Notes: generated by a model not told the origin, from the letters alone. Shown: positions 1 to 7,014, counted from the first letter of the stretch. The stretch: DNA of 7,859 nt from Planctomycetota bacterium (GCA_023429275.1 JAEYWB010000107.1:1-7859), one strand, 5' to 3'. Program-made: numbers and translations.

Positions 1-680
1 TCGACCAGCGGACCGGTCCCTTCCCGCAGGAGTTGCCGCTCCTCGGCGGTCTCGGCCAGATGCATCGCAACGGGGCAACCGTGCCCCCGGGCCAGCGAGA
101 TCGTTGCCTCGAACAGGTCGGGATGAACGCTGTAAGGGGCGTGTGGACTGATTCCCCGCCGAACCCCCGCAGGATCCCGCGGCGCTTCCGCCAGGTGCAA
201 TTCGAGATCCGCGATCCGCTGCGCGGCCAGTTCCGGATTGAGGCCGAGAACCTCGCGGAAGATCACCATCGGAGGGGCATCCGGCGGAATTTCGGACGAC
301 TTCCAGAGGGAGGTTGCGATCTCTCCGAGAGCTCCGACACCGGCCCGATGAGACTCGGAGAGCCCCGTCTGCCGCGACACCTCCACGGACGAAGGACGAC
401 TGGCCCGCTCGGCGATGACGGCCCCGATCCAGGCGGCGAATGTTTCGCCCGCGGCGATCGGCGTCGGAAGGTGGCTGAACTCGAGGTGGGTGTGCGCGTT
501 GACGAGCCTCGGGATGATCGCGGCGTTGCCCAGGTCGACAACGTCGCGATCGCCTGGGCCAGACGATGACGTCGATAGCCCCGTGACGACTCCGTCTTCG
601 ATCTCCAGCAGTCCGTCGGCGACAGGAGGCTCACCGGTCGGAAAGACCCATCGTGCTCGAATCAGACGGCGTTCCGGCAT
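1..680 (-). CDS. Amidohydrolase-superfamily deaminase, N-terminal part (runs off left edge)
   Basis: This is a metal-dependent hydrolase of the amidohydrolase superfamily, in the cytosine/guanine/aminofutalosine deaminase-like group (COG0402 type). It was read by translating the reverse strand: 226 codons are open from the ATG at 680 to the left edge, so the C-terminal half is missing. Visible landmarks are a small N-terminal beta segment with a typical 'ADGLLEIEDG' stretch (21-30), the metal-binding His-x-His in NAHTHLEF (His63 and His65), SPHAPYSVHP (His180) and MHLAE (His207), which match the substrate or metal histidines of this class. A GGGAG sequence lies 8 bases before the ATG and supports this start. 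There is no signal peptide, so it should be cytosolic. The His-Thr-His-Leu-Glu signature resembles aminodeoxyfutalosine deaminases of the futalosine menaquinone route, but other substrates (adenosine- or guanine-like) cannot be excluded because the rest of the active site is outside the window. The superfamily call is firm; the substrate is not. Confidence 0.88.
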   Translation of the reverse strand, partial: MPERRLIRARWVFPTGEPPVADGLLEIEDGVVTGLSTSSSGPGDRDVVDLGNAAIIPRLVNAHTHLEFSHLPTPIAAGETFAAWIGAVIAERASRPSSVEVSRQTGLSESHRAGVGALGEIATSLWKSSEIPPDAPPMVIFREVLGLNPELAAQRIADLELHLAEAPRDPAGVRRGISPHAPYSVHPDLFEATISLARGHGCPVAMHLAETAEERQLLREGTGPLV

Positions 681-780
681 GGCATTCTCTCCCGCCTCAT
701 CCCGCGTGTTCGCCCCTCAAAACAACAGCGGCACCGGGCCTGACTTGCAGACCCGATGCCGAATGTCCTGCATGGCGATC

Positions 781-797
781 CGGGCCGCACCGGCCCG
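781..797 (-). terminator. Possible hairpin terminator after the cyclophilin gene
   Basis: A perfect 6-bp stem, CGGGCC and GGCCCG, encloses a 5-base loop, 16 bases past the stop codon of the cyclophilin gene. No T tract follows on the minus strand, so it is not a canonical intrinsic terminator. A near-identical hairpin occurs at 6885-6901. In GC-rich DNA such stems can arise by chance. Confidence 0.25.
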
Positions 798-813
798 TCT
801 CCTCCGACAGTCG

Positions 814-1980
814 TTACTTCTCCGGAATCGTTTCCGGCTTGTACTCGTGGTTCCGCTTGCGGACGACCTTGGCGGATTTGATCTCGTCCCCCACCTTCAG
901 AGCCGCAACGACGTCCATTCCGTCGATCACCCGGCCGAAGACCGTGTGGCCGGAGCGGGCCGCGGCGTTCGGGTTGAGGTGCGCGGTCGGCAGGTGCGTC
1001 AGGAAGAACTGCGAGCCCCCGGTGTCCGGGCCGGCGTGAGCCATGCTGAGGCTCCCCATGAAGTGCTTCCGGGCCTTGGGGGCGTAGCACTCGCACTTGA
1101 TGTTGTATCCCGGTCCCCCGGTCCCAGCCGGAGCGCCGCTCCCGGGACGGCTGTTCGGGCAACCGCCCTGCGCCATGAACTGCGGAAGGACACGGTGGAA
1201 CAGAATCCCGTCGTAGAACTTCTTCTCGACGAGGCTGATGAAGTTTGCGACCGTGTTGGGGGCCTCGTTCTCGAACAACAGCAGCGTGATCTTCCCCTTC
1301 GTCGTATCGAACTCGACGATCGGCAGCTGCTGGTCCCCTTCCGCGGCGTCTTCCGCGGCGCGGATCTTCTTTTCTTCCTCCCAGTAGCCGATATACGGCT
1401 CACAGTTCTCCGAGTAATTGGCGAGCTGCCCGATCAGGACGTTCGCAGTACGGGCCTTCTCGAACAGTTCCCTGGCACCGGCAAAGTCGTGCATCGCGAA
1501 CTTCGCCACTCCGCCAAGGTTCAAAGCGAGCTGATTGTTCGGGTCATGGGCGAGAACCGAATCGGCCGCCTTGACCGCGGGCGCATAACGGTTCGCCTGG
1601 AAAACGAGTTCGAGGACAATCTCCGCGGCCTCCAGGTCCTGCGGGTTCGCCTTGTAGACCACCGGAGCGAGTTCGCGCAGCTTCGGGTAGGTCTCGTTGA
1701 TCTCCTTGATCAACGGCTTCGCCTCTTCCTGGATCTTGAGCTGTTCCGCGGCCTTGGCCGACTCGAACCGCTTCTGCAGTCCCTCGAGGGTCTGGCGATT
1801 CTCCTTGAACTTCTTCACCAGGGCCGGCCATTCCGCGGGATCCGCGCTTTTCACAGGCGTCTCCTGGGCTTCCAGGCGGACGGTCGGTCCTGCCAGAGCG
1901 GCGGCGGTCAACATCAGGCCCAATCCCAGGGCCCGGACCACGCGTCCAACCCCGGCCGACTCACGTACTCGCAACGACAT
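814..1980 (-). CDS. Exported cyclophilin-type peptidyl-prolyl cis-trans isomerase with helical N-terminal region
   Basis: Predicted to speed cis-trans isomerisation of peptide bonds before proline in proteins outside the cytoplasm. The 388 residues begin with a Sec-type signal peptide: basic Arg4, Arg6, Arg13 and Arg17, then a hydrophobic run at about 18-31, with cleavage plausible after ALA30 or LEA38. No lipobox Cys is seen. Residues 50-215 look helical and charged, with a TPR-like stretch at about 115-180, probably a linker or partner-binding module. The cyclophilin domain spans about 221-375: [13 protein letters not shown] (261-273, catalytic Arg263, with Phe268 and Gln271), [18 protein letters not shown] (309-326) and HTVFGRV (345-351). 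The tryptophan that confers cyclosporin sensitivity in human cyclophilin A is not apparent, as in many bacterial members. The loop between 274 and 305 carries Cys274, Cys296 and Cys298. GGAG sits 8 bases before the ATG. A 141-bp spacer separates it from yjbQ; no convincing promoter was found there. The domain call is firm; client proteins are unknown. Confidence 0.95.
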   Translation of the reverse strand: MSLRVRESAGVGRVVRALGLGLMLTAAALAGPTVRLEAQETPVKSADPAEWPALVKKFKENRQTLEGLQKRFESAKAAEQLKIQEEAKPLIKEINETYPKLRELAPVVYKANPQDLEAAEIVLELVFQANRYAPAVKAADSVLAHDPNNQLALNLGGVAKFAMHDFAGARELFEKARTANVLIGQLANYSENCEPYIGYWEEEKKIRAAEDAAEGDQQLPIVEFDTTKGKITLLLFENEAPNTVANFISLVEKKFYDGILFHRVLPQFMAQGGCPNSRPGSGAPAGTGGPGYNIKCECYAPKARKHFMGSLSMAHAGPDTGGSQFFLTHLPTAHLNPNAAARSGHTVFGRVIDGMDVVAALKVGDEIKSAKVVRKRNHEYKPETIPEK

Positions 1981-2121
1981 CGGAAAAACTCCGCGATCAC
2001 CTGGATGACTCCATCGCGGCGTGCTTCGTTCTACGCCCCCAACGACGGAATTGTCTCAAGTCTAAAGGGGAAGGTGACAAACGGAAAGCCGCGACCGCGA
2101 CGCGCAGTGCGTGCGAGGCGT

Positions 2122-2547
2122 TCAGCGGGTCTCTCCCTGGAGCGTCAGAACCAGCGACCGTGCACCGCCGCGGTCCCGGTGCTCACACAGATAGATTCCC
2201 TGCCATGTCCCCAGCACAAGCTGGCCGCGGGAAACGGGGACGAGGACGCTGGCTCCCATCAGCGACGCCTTCACGTGGGCCGGCATGTCGTCCGGCCCCT
2301 CCAGCGTATGGACGTACGGAGCGTCCTCCGGTGCGAGCCGGTTCAGCGACATCTCCATGTCCGTCCGGACATCCGGATCGGCGTTCTCGTTGATCGTCAG
2401 CGAGGCCGAGGTGTGCAGGATGAAGACATGCAGCAGCCCGGTCTCGATCTCGCCGATCTGCGGCACTCCCCGCAGGATGTGCTGCGTCACGAGATGGACG
2501 CCGCGGGGAAACGCGGGCAGGGTGATGCGGGCCTGATGCCAGGTCAT
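2122..2547 (-). CDS. yjbQ: YjbQ / UPF0047 family protein (secondary thiamine-phosphate synthase enzyme)
   Basis: A 141-residue cytosolic protein covering the full length usual for the YjbQ/UPF0047 family (about 130-140 residues). Family signatures are easy to see: HTSASLTINENADPDVRTDM (45-64), His80 followed by EGPDDMPAHVKASL (83-96), and GTWQGIYLCEHRDRG (113-127). The conserved His45, His91 and His123 with nearby acidic residues are candidate active-site or metal residues. The E. coli homologue has been linked to weak thiamine-phosphate synthase activity, which gives the family its name; the true physiological role is uncertain. The ATG at 2547 is chosen because homology starts with 'MTWHQARITLPA'. 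A TTG further up (2604) would only add a translation of the heptamer repeat (residues such as LPTTHYPLPTT). The bases before the ATG belong to that repeat and show no Shine-Dalgarno sequence. Family assignment is firm; the function is only partly known. Confidence 0.93.
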   Translation of the reverse strand: MTWHQARITLPAFPRGVHLVTQHILRGVPQIGEIETGLLHVFILHTSASLTINENADPDVRTDMEMSLNRLAPEDAPYVHTLEGPDDMPAHVKASLMGASVLVPVSRGQLVLGTWQGIYLCEHRDRGGARSLVLTLQGETR

Positions 2548-2553
2548 AGCGGT

Positions 2554-2636
2554 AGTGGGTAGTGGATAGTGGGTCGTCGGTAGCCAAAGAATGCAGCATC
2601 CCAAACCGCTTGGCTACCCACTACCCACTACCCACT
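2554..2636. repeat. Inverted repeat of 7-bp units (STRR-like heptamer hairpin)
   Basis: Read on the plus strand, the left arm is four heptamers, AGTGGGT, AGTGGAT, AGTGGGT, CGTCGGT (2554-2581), then AGCCAA (2582-2587). After a 22-base loop the right arm is TTGGCT (2610-2615) followed by three ACCCACT units (2616-2636), the reverse complement of the left-arm unit. The arms therefore pair as a long hairpin in which the left arm carries one extra heptamer. The loop holds a small palindrome, ATGCAGCAT (2591-2599). The element fills nearly all the 95-bp space between the stop of the GH38-like gene and the yjbQ start. Heptameric short tandem repeats are known from cyanobacteria (STRR), and repeats of this kind give spurious 'THYPLPT' peptides in gene calls. 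Whether this one is dispersed in its genome cannot be judged here. Confidence 0.85.
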
Positions 2637-2642
2637 CCAAGG

Positions 2643-5525
2643 TCAGAACGTCACTTCCACTTCGCACACCTCGTGCGGACTGACATGCACGACGACGGCG
2701 TCCCCCTCCATGTGCAGCGTCTGGACGGTGTGATCACGAAAGTCCCGCTGACGGGCACTCTTCGCAGGCTTGAACAGACGGAGCTTGAAGACCTTGCTCC
2801 GCCCCTCGGTTTCGAGCAGCCGGACGGCAAAGCCGGCCGCGGTACTGAGGTCCTCTCCCTGATCGCCGTGCAGCGGGTGAATCCCCAGCAGGACAACGTT
2901 CTTCGTCCCGATGTGGACGAGCCATCCCGATTCCCCGACCGCCGGAGGCCCCTGCTCGAGCCGCAGGACGACCGGAGGGGTCATGGCATCGAGAGCCGCC
3001 TGGAGCGGGTACTGATCGTCGACCGCGATCACCATCCGGAAGCTTGTCCGGCTCTCTCCTTCGGCGATCAGGATCGTGTCGAGCATCCGGTCGCCGGTGA
3101 GACGGTGGAACGGCAAGCCGCAGCCGAGAATCGTTGTCCGCCATTTTTCGTCGGCGATCTCGACGTAGTGAGGGGCTTCGATCCGCTCCTGCTCACCGAC
3201 GGGGCTCGCCCCCATCTGCATCGAGCGGGTCAGCGCGGCGGACGAATCCTTCCACGCGAACCGGGAACAGAAGTAGTTCGACCACGGGTCCCCCTCCGGC
3301 TTGCGGGACGGCTTCAGCTCGATCAGGAGCTCGATGATCGGCTTGCCGCGGTAGACGCGGATCTCCTGCCGGAAATCCGCCAGGAGGACGTTCGTCTGCT
3401 GATCGACGATCTCACCGAAGGTTTCGATCGCCCCCATCGCCGGCCCTGCGGCCAGGACCCGGGCCGCGGTCGATCGCATTTCCGAATAGAACGACTGGGT
3501 CGTCTGCGGCTCTTCCCCCTCGGTCTCGATCGTCAGGGTCCGTTCTCGCGGAAAGCGAAACGCGAGCTGCTGGCTCACCCGATTGGGGCTGCGGTGATAG
3601 GTGCGGACCTGGCTGATCCCCCCGGTTGTTTCGCTGACATGGACCTCGAAAAACTCGTTCCGCAGCGTGAGCCCCTCCGCCATCGGCGGTGACTTGTCGC
3701 GGGAAGCCGGTTTCGCCGGAGCACTGCTTCCGGCCGGGACCCACGCGAACCCGCACGACGGAATGTCGACGACCGCAACACTTCCCGCTCCCGCTGCGGC
3801 CTTCTGGACCACGCGCGTCGCAGGATCGGCCGCCGACCGGGCCTCTCCGGGAAGTTCAACGCACACCTTCCGTCCGACGGCCAGTGGATTGAGGAGCAGC
3901 CATCCCGGCCCTGCCGCGGCTCCCCCGGCCGGTGATCCCGAGGAGAACACCTCGGTCATCGCGGACCGGCCAGCGGCGGCCAGTTGATCGATCGCTCCCT
4001 GGGCGTCTTTGGCGACCGACTCCTCCGCATCGGGATGGGCCTTCGCCATCGCGTCCACAACGGCCGTGAGATCGCCGGGCCAGGGGCGTCCCCACAGCGC
4101 CGCGGCCATCGTCTGAACCCAGGCCGCAGACTTGAATGCCGACTGACGGGCCCACCAGTCGATATAGCGGCCGATCGGATGGGCCTCCTGCTTCGCGACC
4201 GACTGAACAAAGAAGGGGGTCAGGTACTTGTCCGCCGGGAAGTCGGTATGTCGACCGGGATGCTCCGTGCGGGTGAAGAACTCGCTCAGCGTTGTGAACT
4301 TGCCGAGAACCGCGGCGTACTTCTCTCCACGCTTGAGGTCTTCGAGCCAGGGGGTCCGCATCTCCGGCCATCGGGCGATGGCAACCCCGGCGACGTGGTC
4401 GTGGTCCATCGATTCCGCAATCCGGACCGGCATCCTGAGGTAGCTCGAGGCACTGTCTCCCGCGAGCGGAATGCGACTGTACGCATCGAGCGTCGAACCG
4501 TCCGCTCCCTCCCAGCGGAGTTTCGACTGCTCCTCGTCGGGGTAGTAGCCGTCGTCCATCACGAGATGGAACGCCCCCGTAAAGCCCGAACGATCGAGGA
4601 GCTGCGGCATCTGCCGGCTCACTCCGTATCGCCGCCTTCCCCAGATGCCCGGTGTGCGTCCGAGCAGCCGTTCGTATGTCTTCCGACCGCGCGAGAGCTG
4701 GTCGATGACCGTATCGATGTCGAGGAGCGGCGTTCCGAGATCCTGGTATTCCCCTCCGACGAGCTCGACCTGCCCGGCGGCGACCCCCTCGCGGAGCAGG
4801 GAGAGCGACTCAGGATGCTCGACGGCGATCTGTTCGAGATCCGCGGCCGTGACCATCAGGTTGATGGTCTGCCCGGTCTCGAGAAGCTTCTGCAGCTTCT
4901 CCCCGCCGAGGCGGGGGATGACGAGGCACAAGTCGAGCAGGAAGCATTCGACGGGGTAGAAGCGCTCGCGGCACTCGAGGAGCATCTCGAAGCAGTGCCG
5001 CAGGTACTTCCGGGCCGCTTCGCCATCCTGGCTGCAGGCCGCCTTCGCCGCCGCGACGATCTCCCGCTCCAGGTGCGGTTCGTCGAGGTGACTGAAGTTC
5101 CGCATGTGCCGGGTCAGCAGCTCCGTCTGGATATAGATGTGGCCGAAGGCGAGAAAGTCCGCCGCCAGATCCGGGTCGACAGCCGGAACGCGTTCGAGCG
5201 GCGCGAGAGCGGCGTCGAGCATCGCCTGCCGGTCGGTGATGCCGGTGATGACGTTCATCCCCTCGCGGCGAGCCCGCTCGATCCAGGAATCGGGGACCTG
5301 GTCGCTGCACTTCGTCGGGACAATGACGAGCCGGTTCGGCTGGACCGGGAGGTTGTCATCCGCCCGCTGCCATCGCGGAAGTCGCTGTGCAGCAGCCAGA
5401 AGGACCGGGTGCCAGACCACGGCAAACGGGTTGAGAAGTCCCTCGGCCGGTTTCTCACCGAGCTCCGTCGGGAAGTCTTCGAGGCTGTGGCTGGGGATCA
5501 GGACCAGCAGATCGTCGTACGTCAT
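2643..5525 (-). CDS. GH38-like large protein (alpha-mannosidase fold, canonical nucleophile not seen)
   Basis: A 960-residue protein without a signal peptide or membrane segment. Residues of about 190-390 resemble the catalytic region of GH38 and related families: FLLDLCLVIPRLGGEKL (195-211), a GxVELVGGEY strand (251-260; compare the 'G-x-x-E-x-x-G-G' of alpha-mannosidases), GIWGRRRYGVSRQMPQLL (293-310; compare W-x-x-D-x-F-G-x-S-x-x-L-P-Q-I-L), MDDGYYPD (323-330) and RWEGADGSTLDAY (337-349). From about 540 onward it resembles the GH38 C-terminal beta region: GWLLLNPLAV (541-550), VDIPSCGFAWVPAG (586-599), LRNEFFEVHVSETTGGI (621-637), and later YRGKPIIELLIEL (725-737). The N-terminal His-x-Asp-x-x-Trp metal motif is absent; instead PSHSLEDF appears at 11-18. 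The nucleophile Asp of the WxxDxFG motif is replaced by Arg. It may be a diverged or inactive relative, or may use other residues. The only sensible start is the ATG at 5525, without a Shine-Dalgarno sequence. I do not know a specific substrate. Confidence 0.6.
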   Translation of the reverse strand: MTYDDLLVLIPSHSLEDFPTELGEKPAEGLLNPFAVVWHPVLLAAAQRLPRWQRADDNLPVQPNRLVIVPTKCSDQVPDSWIERARREGMNVITGITDRQAMLDAALAPLERVPAVDPDLAADFLAFGHIYIQTELLTRHMRNFSHLDEPHLEREIVAAAKAACSQDGEAARKYLRHCFEMLLECRERFYPVECFLLDLCLVIPRLGGEKLQKLLETGQTINLMVTAADLEQIAVEHPESLSLLREGVAAGQVELVGGEYQDLGTPLLDIDTVIDQLSRGRKTYERLLGRTPGIWGRRRYGVSRQMPQLLDRSGFTGAFHLVMDDGYYPDEEQSKLRWEGADGSTLDAYSRIPLAGDSASSYLRMPVRIAESMDHDHVAGVAIARWPEMRTPWLEDLKRGEKYAAVLGKFTTLSEFFTRTEHPGRHTDFPADKYLTPFFVQSVAKQEAHPIGRYIDWWARQSAFKSAAWVQTMAAALWGRPWPGDLTAVVDAMAKAHPDAEESVAKDAQGAIDQLAAAGRSAMTEVFSSGSPAGGAAAGPGWLLLNPLAVGRKVCVELPGEARSAADPATRVVQKAAAGAGSVAVVDIPSCGFAWVPAGSSAPAKPASRDKSPPMAEGLTLRNEFFEVHVSETTGGISQVRTYHRSPNRVSQQLAFRFPRERTLTIETEGEEPQTTQSFYSEMRSTAARVLAAGPAMGAIETFGEIVDQQTNVLLADFRQEIRVYRGKPIIELLIELKPSRKPEGDPWSNYFCSRFAWKDSSAALTRSMQMGASPVGEQERIEAPHYVEIADEKWRTTILGCGLPFHRLTGDRMLDTILIAEGESRTSFRMVIAVDDQYPLQAALDAMTPPVVLRLEQGPPAVGESGWLVHIGTKNVVLLGIHPLHGDQGEDLSTAAGFAVRLLETEGRSKVFKLRLFKPAKSARQRDFRDHTVQTLHMEGDAVVVHVSPHEVCEVEVTF

Positions 5526-5655
5526 GTGCGGAGGGCTCGAAGTCGAGGCACTGTCGTGGGGGCCGACGTGAAATCCAGTGAGCTCGGAGCACGCAGAAGG
5601 ATGGCGTACCCGGCTTCACCACTCGCGCGACCGGAGTGGCGTCATCCGTTCGCGA

Positions 5656-5670
5656 GCCGCGCGACGCGGC
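5656..5670 (-). terminator. Possible hairpin after tatC
   Basis: A perfect 6-bp stem, GCCGCG and CGCGGC, with a 3-base loop begins 11 bases past the tatC stop codon. No T tract follows on the minus strand, so termination is only a possibility. A second, looser stem (CCACTC at 5619-5624 with GAGTGG at 5634-5639) lies further along the same spacer. No convincing promoter for the following GH38-like gene was seen in the 156-bp gap. Confidence 0.25.
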
Positions 5671-5681
5671 CCATCGCCAGG

Positions 5682-6686
5682 TCAGGCGGGTGTCAGCTCG
5701 TGGAACGGGTTCTTGGCGAGATTGAACTGGCACAAGACGATTCCGAGCTCATAGAGCGCGACGAGCGGAAGCATCATCAGCAGCATGCTGACCGGATCGG
5801 CGGGGGTGAGGAACACCGACAGCACCGCAATGACGAAGATCGCGATCCGTCGTTTCTCGCGATAGAGATCGATGCTGAAGATGTTGATCTTGTTGAGGAA
5901 CACCATCACGAGCGGCAGTTCCCAGCTCACGCCGAACATCAGCGGCAGCATCACGGCGAAGCTGATGTACTCCGACAGGCGGTTCATCAGCTCGAGGTCC
6001 ATCGAGGTGTTGAAGCCCAGGAGGAACTCGAGAACGATTGGCATAACGAGGTAGAAACAGAACGCCGCACCGGCAAGGAAGAGCACCAGGCTGAGTGCCC
6101 CGTAGCGGTACACATACTTCTGCTCGTGCGGATAGAGCCCCGCCGCCACGAACTGCCAGATCTGGAAGAAGATCCACGGCGAGGCCAGGACGGTCCCCGC
6201 GACCATCGAGACCCGCATGTACGTCAGGAAAGCTTCCTGGGCATTGGTGGTCACAATCTTCGGTTTGAGGACCCTCTCCTGGAGCTGCTTGATCTCCTCG
6301 GAGTAGACCGGAATCGAAACCGGTTCGGCCGGCAGACCATCGACTTTCTCGGGGATCTGGGCCGGAACGAGTCGATGGAGTGTGCTGAGAAGCGCAGACG
6401 GCGCGATGTCGACGTGGAACTGGCCAAGCTTCGTAGCGTCGATCTCTCCGGGCCCGAGGGTTTTCTGTTCGGGCTTCTTCTCCTGATTGACCTGCAGCGA
6501 CTCGATCGCCTTGTCGATCGGCTGCCGGATCGTCCGGACGATCGCTTCGCCCCAGTAGAAGGCGAGGGCAACCGCGACGACCCATCCGATGAGCGCCAGG
6601 ATGACGTGATAGCGGAGCACCTCGAGGTGCTCACCGAACGTCATCGTGGAATCATCAAACAAATCCTTCGACGAGGCCTTCGCCAT
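5682..6686 (-). CDS. tatC: Sec-independent (twin-arginine) protein translocase subunit TatC
   Basis: The multi-spanning inner-membrane core of the Tat system, which recognises twin-arginine signal peptides and with TatA/TatB moves folded proteins out of the cytoplasm. The 334 residues show six hydrophobic segments at about 27-45, 158-180, 195-222, 238-262, 281-294 and 298-318. Family landmarks include FGEHLEVLRYH (17-27, with the conserved Glu22 near the N terminus), YPHEQKYV (185-192, cytosolic loop Glu188), FGVSWELP (251-258) and LTPADPVS (293-300). Typical TatC proteins are about 240-260 residues. The extra length is a 65-70-residue charged insertion in the first periplasmic loop (about 58-145, between the first and second membrane segments). 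The ATG at 6686 is chosen because homology begins nearby and GGGAG lies 9 bases before it. A GTG at 6749 would add 21 residues with no family support. No tatA or tatB is present in the window. Confidence 0.96.
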   Translation of the reverse strand: MAKASSKDLFDDSTMTFGEHLEVLRYHVILALIGWVVAVALAFYWGEAIVRTIRQPIDKAIESLQVNQEKKPEQKTLGPGEIDATKLGQFHVDIAPSALLSTLHRLVPAQIPEKVDGLPAEPVSIPVYSEEIKQLQERVLKPKIVTTNAQEAFLTYMRVSMVAGTVLASPWIFFQIWQFVAAGLYPHEQKYVYRYGALSLVLFLAGAAFCFYLVMPIVLEFLLGFNTSMDLELMNRLSEYISFAVMLPLMFGVSWELPLVMVFLNKINIFSIDLYREKRRIAIFVIAVLSVFLTPADPVSMLLMMLPLVALYELGIVLCQFNLAKNPFHELTPA

Positions 6687-6695
6687 GGTCAGACG

Positions 6696-6700
6696 CTCCC
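6696..6700 (-). promoter_or_regulatory. Ribosome binding site that decides the tatC start
   Basis: GGGAG on the minus strand, 9 bases before the ATG at 6686. It favours this start over the in-frame GTG at 6749, which has no such sequence in front of it. Confidence 0.55.
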
Positions 6701-6802
6701 GGGACGGGTGGACGGATTCGACCGCGGCAAACCGCGATCCGGTGCCCACTCAAACGCCCCGCGGAGAACAGGGATGGAGAGCGGAATCTTTTCGCTCCCG
6801 CC

Positions 6803-6811
6803 AGTTTAGCA
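6803..6811 (-). promoter_or_regulatory. Candidate extended -10 promoter element for tatC
   Basis: On the minus strand the sequence reads TGCTAAACT, an extended -10 (TGN) followed by TAAACT, which matches TATAAT at 4 of 6 positions. It lies about 117 bases before the tatC ATG. No good -35 hexamer is found 16-18 bases upstream, which is compatible with an extended -10 promoter but leaves the call weak. Confidence 0.25.
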
Positions 6812-6884
6812 CGCAAACCAACCGCTGTGTAGCGGCGTCTTTCGCTCGATTTTCGGGGCAGGAAAGTCCCACGGAACCGACTTC

Positions 6885-6901
6885 CGGGCCGCCCGGGCCC
6901 G
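6885..6901 (-). terminator. GC-rich hairpin downstream of the tRNA gene
   Basis: A 6-bp perfect stem, CGGGCC and GGCCCG, with the 5-base loop GCCCG. It matches the hairpin at 781-797 at 15 of 17 positions. It lies 114 bases past the tRNA 3' end on the same strand. No T tract, so a terminator or processing role is only possible. Confidence 0.2.
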
Positions 6902-7014
6902 ATCAGTCGTGCGCATTCGACAGCGTCGACGGTCCACAGCCCCAGACGGGCTCAGGCTGCCACGGGGAATTCGGACATTCGAGGACGGCCCGCTTCCCCC
7001 CCGGAAGGCTCAAA

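Larger units (their letters stand above)
6687..7014. other. 328-bp intergenic spacer between tatC and the tRNA gene
   Basis: No convincing coding sequence on either strand. The plus-strand frame open across it (from 6646) runs on through the tRNA gene and is not protein-like. The spacer holds the tatC ribosome binding site, one candidate extended -10 element, and three short stems: CCGCT/AGCGG at 6822-6835, CGGGCC/GGCCCG at 6885-6901, and CTTCC/GGAAG at 6993-7007 just past the tRNA 3' end. None has a clear T tract. On the minus strand the 6822-6835 stem is followed by the moderately T-rich TTGGTTTG, which makes it the best termination candidate for tRNA transcription, still weak. Confidence 0.6.

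Noticed and set aside
415..2562. A 715-codon plus-strand open frame opposite the amidohydrolase, cyclophilin and yjbQ genes
   Set aside because: It crosses three real minus-strand genes and their spacers, and the translation is Arg/Leu/Asp-rich without family features.
2548..2604. A longer yjbQ start (TTG at 2604)
   Set aside because: The added residues are only the translation of the heptamer repeat arm, absent from the family; the ATG at 2547 matches the family N terminus.
2554..2636. CRISPR array or tandem gene-associated repeat array
   Set aside because: Units are only 7 bp with no spacers, and the two arms are in opposite orientation; it is a hairpin-forming repeat, not a CRISPR.
2562..3692. 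A 376-codon plus-strand open frame opposite the end of the GH38-like gene
   Set aside because: It begins inside the heptamer repeat and is the antisense shadow of a protein with clear GH38 C-terminal features.
6687..6749. A longer tatC start (GTG at 6749)
   Set aside because: The extra 21 residues show no TatC similarity, and a good ribosome binding site sits before the ATG at 6686.
3984..6809. A 941-codon open frame on the plus strand opposite tatC and the GH38-like gene
   Set aside because: It lies antisense to two well-supported genes; its product is rich in Arg, Asp, Glu, Gly and His with no recognisable domain, as expected when a GC-rich gene is read in the opposite strand.
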